Assembly: GCA_023246275.1 (NCBI GenBank)
Contig: JAHFIS010000039.1
Span: 1-7,065 of the forward strand
DNA: 7,065 nucleotides
From: Candidatus Uhrbacteria bacterium
GTDB taxonomy: Bacteria > Patescibacteriota > Patescibacteriia > UBA9934 > GWF2-40-263
Reading direction: 5' to 3'
Shown here piece after piece: positions 1 to 5,087 of this stretch (the stretch's first letter is position 1; each line of letters opens with the position of its first letter). Made by a program: the position numbers and the translations under genes. Under the pieces are notes generated by a model. That model was not told the origin of the DNA. It searched no databases and was given only the letters and a program-made list of their open reading frames with translations.

Positions 1-736
1 CCCCAACGACGGGAATTTGTACTGCCTGGCTGATCTCGTAGACGCATCGAAGGGCGATCGGAAAGATCGCGCGGCCGGACACGCCTCCCGCGCCGCCCTT
101 GATCCCGAGCAAAGGCCGACCCGTATTTGGATCGAGCAAGAGGCCGGGACCAATGGTATTCGTGGTCACGATTGCGTCTGCGCCCAGTCGCTCGGCGAGA
201 AGCGCCATCTCCACGATCTGCGTGGAGTAGGAGAGCTTCACCCAAATCGGCAACCGTGTCGCGGGCCGGATGCCGTGCATCAGGCGTTCAAGATGGTCTC
301 GGTCCACATTGAGATTGCCGTGTAGCGCCCCAGAGTGGGAGCACGAGACGTTGACTTCGAACGCGTCGGCGCCGTCTTCGGCGAGCGCGGTCATGATCTC
401 AACGCAGCTTTCGATGTCGCGTCCGGAAATCGACACGATGAGCGGCGCGCCTGTCGCGCGAACGGTCTTTGCCCATTCGTCGCGCCACCGTGTCCAGGGA
501 TGTTCATTGCCCCACTCGCAGTTCAGCATCGTGTTCGGGTCGGGCACGACGTATCGCGGAGCGGGGATGCGCTGACGTTCCGGCGGTACTGCTGTCTTAA
601 GCGAACGGGTTACCATGCCGGAACACCCGTTCTTCCGTGAACGCAGGAAAAAATCGGGCGTCTCCGTGATGAATCCGGACGCGAGGAGAAGCGGGGTATC
701 GAAGCGAACGGTTCCGACGTGTGTCTCGAGACTCAT
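1..736 (-). CDS. Dihydroorotate dehydrogenase-family flavoprotein, partial (3' end beyond window)
   Basis: The minus strand encodes the first 245 residues of an FMN-dependent TIM-barrel oxidoreductase of the dihydroorotate dehydrogenase family; the C-terminus lies beyond the left edge. Visible family motifs are an N-terminal FDTPLLLASGF strand, NVSCSHSG at about 129-136 with Cys132 in the place of the class 1 catalytic cysteine, WVKLS at 165-169 (usual lysine-bearing strand), GADAIVTTNTI at 186-196, and LDPNTGRPLLGIKGGAGGVSG at 201-221 followed by RAIFPIALR, the usual substrate/FMN loop. Class 1 enzymes oxidise dihydroorotate to orotate in pyrimidine synthesis. The SCSH (rather than SCPN) sequence also recalls PreA/dihydropyrimidine-dehydrogenase-like members, so pyrD is likely but not certain. 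The start is supported by an AGGAG box at 746-742, 5 bases upstream. The ATG overlaps the stop codon of the kinase gene (ATGA), implying translational coupling in one operon. Confidence 0.88.
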   Translation of the reverse strand, partial: MSLETHVGTVRFDTPLLLASGFITETPDFFLRSRKNGCSGMVTRSLKTAVPPERQRIPAPRYVVPDPNTMLNCEWGNEHPWTRWRDEWAKTVRATGAPLIVSISGRDIESCVEIMTALAEDGADAFEVNVSCSHSGALHGNLNVDRDHLERLMHGIRPATRLPIWVKLSYSTQIVEMALLAERLGADAIVTTNTIGPGLLLDPNTGRPLLGIKGGAGGVSGRAIFPIALRCVYEISQAVQIPVVG

Positions 737-1311
737 GACAGCTCCTGTGAGATGAAAGGACGGACGATAGAGACGATATCCTCCGCGATCGTCCGCTCAT
801 TGTCGGGCGTTACGGTCAGGATGTGGTGGAAGCGATGGCGAAGACGTTCCATCTCCGCGAGATCTGTTCGCGCGGACGCGAGCCGCCGTTCAACCTCGTC
901 CGAGTCGGTGGTCCTGCGGTAGTCGACGATGCGCGTATGCAAGAAGTCGATGGACGACGGGACGAGGCCGATCAGGACCGTTTGCCAACCGGACGCGGCG
1001 ATGGCTGGGATATTTGCCACGTTGAACTCCGTCAGATAGACGGCACCAACGTCCGGGCGATCCTCTGCCAGGATCCCATACCGGTGGCCGTGCGCCTCGT
1101 GCGCGAGCAGAACCGATCGTTCCTTTTCCCGAAGGGCGAAGAGGTCCGCGGGAAGGTGCTTTCGATTTTGAACGGTTGTTTTTTCCTCCTCCGGTCGGAG
1201 CGGTCTCGTCGTCGACCATGTGATTTCCTTGATTGCGGGGAAAGCCTCTCGCAGACGACTGGCTGCATAGCCCTTCCCTACGCCGGAAGGACCGGTAAAT
1301 GCAATGATCAT
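733..1311 (-). CDS. Guanylate-kinase-like P-loop nucleotide kinase
   Basis: A 192-residue protein, close to the usual length of bacterial guanylate kinase (about 190-210). It opens with a beta strand and Walker A loop, GPSGVGKG at 7-14. STTRPLRPEE at 33-42 matches the guanylate kinase SxTTRxPRxGE motif, including the serine and two arginines that hold the GMP phosphate. HRYGI at 76-80 sits where YYGT/S is expected. RRTTDSDEVERRLASA at 132-147 resembles the lid and C-terminal helix (ds-e-i-Rl-A). Guanylate kinase phosphorylates GMP to GDP. Here the usual tyrosine after the TTRxPR motif, the FLEWAE-like glutamate and the Ser/Thr after YG are not evident, so the substrate may differ. A longer reading frame extends 30 codons upstream, but the ATG at 1311 is preferred: it lies 6 bases after an AGGGAG box (1323-1318) and starts directly at the P-loop strand. 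The gene is first in an operon with the overlapping flavoprotein. Confidence 0.85.
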   Translation of the reverse strand: MIIAFTGPSGVGKGYAASRLREAFPAIKEITWSTTRPLRPEEEKTTVQNRKHLPADLFALREKERSVLLAHEAHGHRYGILAEDRPDVGAVYLTEFNVANIPAIAASGWQTVLIGLVPSSIDFLHTRIVDYRRTTDSDEVERRLASARTDLAEMERLRHRFHHILTVTPDNERTIAEDIVSIVRPFISQELS

Positions 1312-1317
1312 GATGGA

Positions 1318-1323
1318 CTCCCT
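1318..1323 (-). promoter_or_regulatory. Ribosome binding site deciding the kinase start
   Basis: AGGGAG on the minus strand, separated by 6 bases from the ATG at 1311-1309. It supports the 192-residue start over the upstream in-frame ATG at 1401. The predicted promoter at 1337-1365 also lies inside that longer frame, so a transcript from it could not contain the upstream start. Confidence 0.7.
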
Positions 1324-1334
1324 GGGCGCCCCAG
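1322..1334. repeat. Small perfect dyad (5-bp arms) at the kinase transcription start
   Basis: CTGGG-CGC-CCCAG is a perfect 5-bp inverted repeat with a 3-base centre. It lies between the predicted minus-strand -10 box and the AGGGAG ribosome binding site, and overlaps the first two bases of the latter. It could be an operator or chance. Read on the plus strand it is followed by ATTTTTT and looks like a very short terminator, but no plus-strand gene reads into it. Confidence 0.3.
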
Positions 1335-1336
1335 AT

Positions 1337-1365
1337 TTTTTACCAGACGTTCGGGTTCGCGTCAA
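1337..1365 (-). promoter_or_regulatory. Sigma70-like promoter for the kinase/flavoprotein operon
   Basis: On the minus strand, TTGACG (1365-1360) and TAAAAA (1342-1337) are separated by 17 bases, with a TGG triplet directly before the -10 box (extended -10 character). The start of transcription would fall near 1330, about 19 bases before the ATG at 1311 and just upstream of its ribosome binding site. It is divergent from the plus-strand promoter at 1393-1421. The call is made from consensus matching by eye. Confidence 0.55.
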
Positions 1366-1392
1366 TATTCGTCTCAGCAAGCGGATTTTTTC

Positions 1393-1421
1393 TTGACACA
1401 ACCCAAAAAAATCGATACACT
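1393..1421 (+). promoter_or_regulatory. Sigma70-like promoter for the leader and GNAT genes
   Basis: A perfect TTGACA -35 box (1393-1398), a 17-base spacer containing an A7 run, and TACACT as the -10 box (1416-1421). Transcription would begin near 1428, giving an untranslated or leader RNA of about 160 bases before the first GNAT start codon. A second box, TATCCT at 1421-1426, overlaps the end of the -10 and sits 7 bases before the leader ATG. Confidence 0.7.
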
Positions 1422-1433
1422 ATCCTTATCGTT

Positions 1434-1526
1434 ATGAACCGCGCCAACCTTACAACCGTCGTCCATCATCACGCGATGCTCCCGTCCGGGACTCTCGCGT
1501 GCATTGCGGTTGGCCGAGGCTTGTAA
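1434..1526 (+). CDS. Putative leader peptide with three consecutive His codons
   Basis: A 30-codon ORF beginning with residues MNRANLTTVVHHHAM and ending VGRGL before TAA. Codons 11-13 (1464-1472) are CAT CAT CAC. It starts about 6 bases after the predicted transcription start and has no Shine-Dalgarno sequence, so translation would be near-leaderless. Its stop codon lies in the apical part of a hairpin (1514-1534), and a terminator follows 29 bases after the stop. A promoter, then a short ORF with a run of one amino acid, then alternative hairpins is the layout of amino-acid attenuators such as those of his and trp operons. I do not recognise the peptide itself. It may alternatively be an untranslated part of a structured leader RNA. 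Confidence 0.5.
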   Translation: MNRANLTTVVHHHAMLPSGTLACIAVGRGL

Positions 1527-1562
1527 GCCGTCGGTTCCACGTCGAAATGCAGACAAGAGCCC
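1488..1562 (+). promoter_or_regulatory. Antiterminator-like long imperfect hairpin in the GNAT leader
   Basis: Three stacked helices can form. The outer one pairs GGG(A)CTCT (1488-1495, one bulged A) with AGAGCCC (1556-1562). The middle one pairs TGCATT (1500-1505) with AATGCA (1546-1551) and may continue as GCG/CGT with one G-U pair (1506-1508 and 1540-1542). The apical one pairs CCGAGGCT (1514-1521) with AGCCGTCGG (1526-1534, one bulged G) around a TGTA loop. The outer 3' strand is the 5' arm of the terminator at 1555-1580, so the two structures exclude each other. Stability was judged by eye and not computed. Confidence 0.5.
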
Positions 1563-1580
1563 CATAACGGGGCTCTTTTT
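1555..1580 (+). terminator. Rho-independent terminator/attenuator before the first GNAT gene
   Basis: A perfect 9-bp stem, AAGAGCCCC (1555-1563) with GGGGCTCTT (1569-1577), a 5-base ATAAC loop, and a run of T to 1580. The ribosome binding site GGAGG of the GNAT gene starts at the next base. A full terminator between a good promoter and the gene it faces implies conditional readthrough, or else production of a leader RNA of about 150 bases. Confidence 0.85.
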
Positions 1581-1589
1581 GGAGGTTTC

Positions 1590-2114
1590 ATGGAAGTCTT
1601 GCCGAGTGATCTGGAGATCCTCACGCGCATCTATGTCGCGGCGTTTCTCGAATGGCCGTGGCGCGAACTACACGCGCCCAACGACGTTCGCGGTCGCTTT
1701 GACGAAGTTCTACGCTGGCCGGAAACGATCTTCTTCGTCGCACGCGACTTGGAGGGCCGACCGATTGGGGCGGGGATCGCGTTCGGGGCGTTTCGTAAGA
1801 AACGGCTCTGCGCGCACCACGCAGAACGGGTGCAACACGCGCTGTACATCAGCGAGCTCTTTGTCGATCCGGCGCATCGGGGTCGGGGCGTCTGCCGCGA
1901 ACTCGTCGTCGGGCTGCTTCATGCTGCCCGCGAAGTTGACTTCGAGGAAATCCTGGTCAGCACGTCCGTCCACCAGATGGCGATCCGCCACCTGTTCGTT
2001 CACTGCCTCGGCTTTCAAGAGATCGCCGAGGAAGACTACGCGTCGCCCCGGGCCCTTCCGGACGCGGCGCTTCCTACCCGCCGCGTGCTGATGCGCGGTT
2101 TCATTCAGGAGTAA
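1590..2114 (+). CDS. GNAT-family N-acetyltransferase (first of a tandem pair)
   Basis: A 174-residue protein with the GNAT fold pattern: an N-terminal helix with EWPW (21-24) and WPET (43-46), central strands (IFFVARD, GAGIAFGAF), then motif A at about 86-106, LYISELFVDPAHRGRGVC, where RGRGVC (97-102) is the pyrophosphate-binding loop of acetyl-CoA. LGF at 140-142 lies in the motif B region. Such enzymes transfer an acetyl group from acetyl-CoA to an amine; the substrate cannot be read from the sequence. Cys102 takes the place usually held by Gly or Ala. GGAGG at 1581-1585, 4 bases before the ATG, supports the start. It is preceded by an attenuator-like terminator and followed 3 bases later by a paralogous gene, so the two are co-transcribed. 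Confidence 0.85.
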   Translation: MEVLPSDLEILTRIYVAAFLEWPWRELHAPNDVRGRFDEVLRWPETIFFVARDLEGRPIGAGIAFGAFRKKRLCAHHAERVQHALYISELFVDPAHRGRGVCRELVVGLLHAAREVDFEEILVSTSVHQMAIRHLFVHCLGFQEIAEEDYASPRALPDAALPTRRVLMRGFIQE

Positions 2115-2117
2115 GTC

Positions 2118-2708
2118 ATGCGTCAACCCCGCTCAATCCGTCCGTACCGCCCCGAGGATCTGGACGTTCTCGTCCCGATCTACATTGCCTGCTTTCGCGA
2201 ATGGCCCTGGTGCGAGGTGTTTGCCTCGGACGAGGTGCGTTCCGACTTCGCAACGATCCTGTCGTGGCCCGAGACCGTGTTCCTCGTCATCGAGGACGGG
2301 GACGGGAAGCCGTTCGGCGCGGCGATCGGGTTCGGCGTGCATCGCAAGTCCGACGTGCGCGACCTGCTGCCGCACGCGATGCACGCGTCGTTCTATCTCG
2401 CCGAGGTGTTCGTGGATTCCGAAGCGCGCGGACACGGCTCGTGCGGGTGGCTCCTCCGGGTGCTGAGCGCCACCGCGGCGAAGAACGGCTACGCGATGCT
2501 CTCCGCCCGCACGTCCGTGAACCAGCCGATCATCCAGCACGTGATGGTCGACGACCTCGGGTGCTCGATCGTCGGCAGGGAGGAGGTGGTCTCGCGGAAG
2601 ATCATCGACGGGGAAATCGTCGATGCGCCCGACACGCGCGTTCTCATGGCCGGCCCTACCAAGCCGTTCGACGACAGGCCCGCCCGCGGCTGCCACTCGG
2701 ATTACTAG
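2118..2708 (+). CDS. GNAT-family N-acetyltransferase (second of a tandem pair)
   Basis: A 196-residue paralogue of the preceding protein. Shared blocks include IYxAxFxEWPW (here 21-31), WPET (50-53), KPFGAAIGFG (64-73), the motif A strand ending FVDSEARGHGSC (RGHGSC at 104-109), and TSVNQ (132-136, TSVHQ in the first copy). Like its neighbour it has Cys instead of Gly/Ala at the sixth position of the acetyl-CoA loop. It has about 7 extra residues at the N-terminus and a longer C-terminal tail of about 20 residues ending GCHSDY. An AGGAG box (2107-2111) inside the end of the upstream gene lies 6 bases before the ATG. The strong terminator directly after the stop closes the operon. Substrate unknown; two divergent copies suggest two related substrates or a heterodimer. 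Confidence 0.85.
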   Translation: MRQPRSIRPYRPEDLDVLVPIYIACFREWPWCEVFASDEVRSDFATILSWPETVFLVIEDGDGKPFGAAIGFGVHRKSDVRDLLPHAMHASFYLAEVFVDSEARGHGSCGWLLRVLSATAAKNGYAMLSARTSVNQPIIQHVMVDDLGCSIVGREEVVSRKIIDGEIVDAPDTRVLMAGPTKPFDDRPARGCHSDY

Positions 2709-2713
2709 TCTCG

Positions 2714-2745
2714 CGGGGAGCGATCTCTCGCTCCCCGTCTTTTTT
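2714..2745 (+). terminator. Rho-independent terminator of the GNAT operon
   Basis: A perfect 10-bp stem, CGGGGAGCGA (2714-2723) with TCGCTCCCCG (2728-2737), a TCTC tetraloop and the tract TCTTTTTT (2738-2745). It ends 5 bases before the next start codon. Confidence 0.93.
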
Positions 2746-2750
2746 ACACT

Positions 2751-3842
2751 ATGACAAACACCATCTCTCTGCTCGAAGACCTGATCCGTATCCCGTCGTA
2801 CGTCGGGAACGGCTGCGACGAAGCCGCGATCGCGGATTTTGTCGTCGCGACGCTTTCCGAGCTGCCTGGCAATTGGTCCGTCGAATGCCAGCCCGTCGAC
2901 GGAACCCGCAAAAACGTCTACGTGGCGAATTCCGCCGATCCGGAAATCCTCCTCACCGCCCACCTTGATACCGTGCCCCCGTCCGACGCGTGGGTTCGCG
3001 ACCCGTTCGTTCCCGTCCGCGAGGGAACGCGGCTGTACGGCCTTGGCGCGGTGGATATGAAGGCGGGTCTCGCGACGATCCTGTCGACTCTCCGCCGTTG
3101 CGCGAATACCGATAAAAAAATCGCCGCGTTGTTTTACGTCGGCGAGGAATATGACTTCTGCGGGATGAAGGCGTTCGCGTCGTCGTCGACGATCGCGCCG
3201 AGACTGATCGTGAACCCGGAGCCGACGGACCTTCTCGTCTATCGGGGCTGTCGCGGCGTGCTCGAGTGCCGGTTTTCCGTGGAGGGCCGCGCCGCGCACT
3301 CGGCGATGGGGAAGGACGGCGTGAATGCGATCCGCGTTGTCCAAGGCGCGACGGACGATCTTGTCCGCCGTCTTGCGATGCTCCCGGACGAGGGACTCGG
3401 AGTTTCGACGGTGAATCTCGCATGGATCCGCGGCGGTCTTGCCGTCGGCGGAGAAATCGTCGCGCGGTCAAACGTGGTTCCCCCGTTCGCGGAGGCCGTG
3501 ATCGAGATTCGGATCGCGAGCGTTCTCGTCGACGAGCCGTTCGTTCTCGCGATTCTCGCGGAGTCGATCGAACGCGCCGGAGGAAAGACGACAGCCGCCG
3601 ACGTTTCGTTTCGCGTCGGTCCGATGGTCGGCCCGTCGATCGGAAATACGCCGTTCGACGTATTTGCCACGGGCGACCCGAAGGCGACCGGGTACTTTGA
3701 TACCCAGCTGTTCGTCGAGTCGCGCGGCGGGTCGGCCGTTGTCTGCGGCCCCGGTCCGTCGGCCGTCGCGCACCAGGCCGACGAGTACGTCGACCTGCGG
3801 GACGTGGAACGCCTGGATGAAGCCCTGGGCCGGCTCTTCTAG
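2751..3842 (+). CDS. M20-family zinc peptidase/deacylase (ArgE/DapE/CPG2-like)
   Basis: A 363-residue cytoplasmic metallohydrolase of the usual family size. Metal and catalytic residues are in the expected order: AHLDT with His71 and Asp73, the GLGAVDMKAG loop with bridging Asp102, GEE with general base Glu132 and ligand Glu133, NPEPT with Glu157, AAHSA with His183 in the dimerisation domain, and AHQADEY with ligand His341. Members remove N-acyl groups from amino acids (acetylornithine, succinyl-diaminopimelate) or cleave dipeptides; the substrate here cannot be assigned. The N-terminus (SLLEDLIRIPSYVGN) matches the family's first helix, so the ATG at 2751 is probably right, although it has no Shine-Dalgarno sequence and starts 5 bases after a terminator. 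TACACT abuts the ATG, too close for a standard leaderless promoter. How it is transcribed is unclear. A functional link to the GNAT acetylases upstream is possible but not shown. Confidence 0.9.
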   Translation: MTNTISLLEDLIRIPSYVGNGCDEAAIADFVVATLSELPGNWSVECQPVDGTRKNVYVANSADPEILLTAHLDTVPPSDAWVRDPFVPVREGTRLYGLGAVDMKAGLATILSTLRRCANTDKKIAALFYVGEEYDFCGMKAFASSSTIAPRLIVNPEPTDLLVYRGCRGVLECRFSVEGRAAHSAMGKDGVNAIRVVQGATDDLVRRLAMLPDEGLGVSTVNLAWIRGGLAVGGEIVARSNVVPPFAEAVIEIRIASVLVDEPFVLAILAESIERAGGKTTAADVSFRVGPMVGPSIGNTPFDVFATGDPKATGYFDTQLFVESRGGSAVVCGPGPSAVAHQADEYVDLRDVERLDEALGRLF

Positions 3843-3846
3843 TTTC

Positions 3847-3875
3847 TTGCGCCAACCCCATCAACCCGCTATCAT
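3847..3875 (+). promoter_or_regulatory. Probable leaderless promoter for rseP
   Basis: TTGCGC (3847-3852), a 17-base spacer and TATCAT (3870-3875). The predicted transcription start (about 3882-3884) coincides with the rseP ATG at 3884, and no Shine-Dalgarno sequence is present, so the mRNA would be leaderless or nearly so. The -10 matches well; the -35 is only partly consensus. Confidence 0.5.
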
Positions 3876-3883
3876 GTGGCCAC

Positions 3884-5002
3884 ATGTTCACATCCATCCT
3901 TCTGTTTCTCGTCATCCTGTCCGTCCTCGTCTTTGTCCATGAATTCGGGCATTTTATCGTTGCCAAGAAGTCGGGGATGAAGGTGGAGGAGTTCGGGTTC
4001 GGGTTTCCGCCGCGCGCGTTCTCGATCCGGCGGGGAGGCACGGTCTACTCGGTCAACTGGATCCCGCTCGGGGGGTTCGTGAAGATCAAGGGGGAGTCGG
4101 GGGACCAGCGGCACGAGCCGGACAGCTTCGCGGCGAAGCCTGCCTGGAAGCGGTTCGCGGTGCTCATCGCCGGAGTGACGATGAACTTTTTGCTCGCGTC
4201 GGTTCTTCTGACCGCCGGGTTCATGGTCGGCCTTCCGACCGCGCTCGACGAGGATCTTCCGAGCGGGGCGGTGGTGTCCGCGCCGCGGATGCAGGTGATG
4301 ACCGTCGCGGACGGGTCGCCCGCGTCTGCCGCGGGGCTCGTGGCGGGGGACGAGGTCGTGTCGCTCGACGCGAAGACGTTCGACACGGCGAAGGACGCGC
4401 GCGATTACATCGCGAAGAACGGCGACGCGGGAATCGACGTCGTGGCGAAGAAGGGCGACGGGGCGTTCGTGACCTCGCGCGTGGTCTCGGCGGACATCGA
4501 GGGCGTGGGCGTTCACGGGTTCGGCGTCGGGCTCGTGAAGACTGGCCTCGTGTCGTTTCCGATCCACCTTGCCGTCGTGCACGGCGTCTCCTCGGCCTGG
4601 ATGTACACCGCGGAGGTCGCGCGGTCGTTCGTGGACCTTGTGAAGAACCTGGTCGTGCACCAGTCGGTCAGCGTCGACCTCTCCGGCCCGGTGGGTATCG
4701 CGGTGATGACCGGCCAGGTGGCGGGGATGGGCGCGGTGTACGTGCTCCAGTTCGCCGCACTTTTGTCGGTGAACCTCGCCGTGGTCAACGTCCTCCCGTT
4801 CCCGGCGCTCGACGGCGGCCGCATCCTGTTCCTGCTCATCGAGGTTCTCCGCCGCAAGGCCGTGAACCACCGCGTGGAGGCGATCGTGCACAACGTCGGG
4901 TTCGGCCTCCTCATGACGCTCGTGATCCTGGTGACGTACCGCGACTTCGTGAAGTTCGGTGGCCAGATGTGGGGCGCGGTGAAGGCGTTGGTAGGCGCGT
5001 AG
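3884..5002 (+). CDS. rseP: RseP-type site-2 intramembrane zinc metalloprotease
   Basis: A 372-residue polytopic membrane protease of the M50/site-2 protease family, which cleaves transmembrane segments of substrates such as anti-sigma factors or signal peptide remnants. The first helix (residues 1-27) carries the zinc motif HEFGH at 19-23. A GVTMNF segment (97-102) begins the second membrane helix (to about 116). A single PDZ domain spans about 127-203 (ADGSPASAAGLVAGDEVVSLD is its ligand-binding side). LSGPVGIA is at 266-273. The third zinc ligand lies in NVLPFPALDGGR at 302-313 (Asp310), followed by C-terminal membrane helices (about 331-352). E. coli RseP has two PDZ domains and about 450 residues; one PDZ domain and about 370 residues is common in Gram-positive and candidate-phylum homologues. 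The start fits, since the membrane helix begins at once. Substrates cannot be inferred. Confidence 0.93.
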   Translation: MFTSILLFLVILSVLVFVHEFGHFIVAKKSGMKVEEFGFGFPPRAFSIRRGGTVYSVNWIPLGGFVKIKGESGDQRHEPDSFAAKPAWKRFAVLIAGVTMNFLLASVLLTAGFMVGLPTALDEDLPSGAVVSAPRMQVMTVADGSPASAAGLVAGDEVVSLDAKTFDTAKDARDYIAKNGDAGIDVVAKKGDGAFVTSRVVSADIEGVGVHGFGVGLVKTGLVSFPIHLAVVHGVSSAWMYTAEVARSFVDLVKNLVVHQSVSVDLSGPVGIAVMTGQVAGMGAVYVLQFAALLSVNLAVVNVLPFPALDGGRILFLLIEVLRRKAVNHRVEAIVHNVGFGLLMTLVILVTYRDFVKFGGQMWGAVKALVGA

Positions 5003-5008
5003 GATTGA

Positions 5009-5063
5009 AGGCCGAAGGCACGAAGGGAATCGCAATCTTCTACGGCCTCCGATCCTTCGGCCT
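5009..5063 (+). repeat. Inverted repeat between rseP and pheS
   Basis: AGGCCGAAGG (5009-5018) and CCTTCGGCCT (5054-5063) form a perfect 10-bp stem around 35 bases. Alternative inner pairings exist (GGCCG with CGGCC at 5043-5047; GATTG 5003-5007 with CAATC 5033-5037). There is no proper T-tract after the stem, so it is not a convincing intrinsic terminator. It ends 24 bases before the pheS ATG and may act as an operator, an attenuator-like element or an mRNA 3' end stabiliser. Confidence 0.5.
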
Positions 5064-5075
5064 ATTGGCCCAAAT

Positions 5076-5081
5076 TATCTT
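5076..5081 (+). promoter_or_regulatory. Possible -10 box for leaderless pheS mRNA
   Basis: TATCTT lies 6 bases before the pheS ATG, so a transcript from it would start at or next to the start codon. No good -35 box is visible at 16-18 bases upstream and there is no Shine-Dalgarno sequence. The call rests mainly on its similarity to the TATCAT box before rseP and TATCCT before the leader ORF. Confidence 0.3.
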
Positions 5082-5087
5082 GATTTT

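Noticed and set aside
1322..1342. Plus-strand intrinsic terminator CTGGG-CGC-CCCAG plus T-run
   Set aside because: Only 5 bp of stem, no plus-strand gene upstream to terminate, and the T-run is better explained as the minus-strand -10 region.
1312..1401. 30-codon N-terminal extension of the kinase starting at 1401
   Set aside because: The extension is basic and unrelated to the kinase fold, contains the predicted promoter, and a good ribosome binding site supports the start at 1311.
1499..1552. Possible tRNA-like element in the GNAT leader (CTTGTAA resembles a tRNA-Thr anticodon loop)
   Set aside because: A 5-bp anticodon stem with a 7-base loop cannot form (GGCT/AGCC closes on TGTA), and there is no proper T-arm or CCA-side acceptor pairing of 7 bp.
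1481..1580. T-box riboswitch upstream of the GNAT genes
   Set aside because: No T-box core (GGTGGTACCGCG-like) sequence and no stem I specifier arrangement was found; the leader is also too short.
2133..3344. 403-codon open frame on the minus strand opposite the second GNAT and M20 genes
   Set aside because: Its product is rich in Arg, Asp, His and Val with no recognisable domain, and it runs antisense to two genes with clear catalytic motifs; long antisense frames are expected at this GC content.
3872..5035. 387-codon minus-strand frame opposite rseP
   Set aside because: It is a low-complexity, His/Arg/Asp-rich translation with no membrane or fold pattern, and lies opposite a clear RseP.
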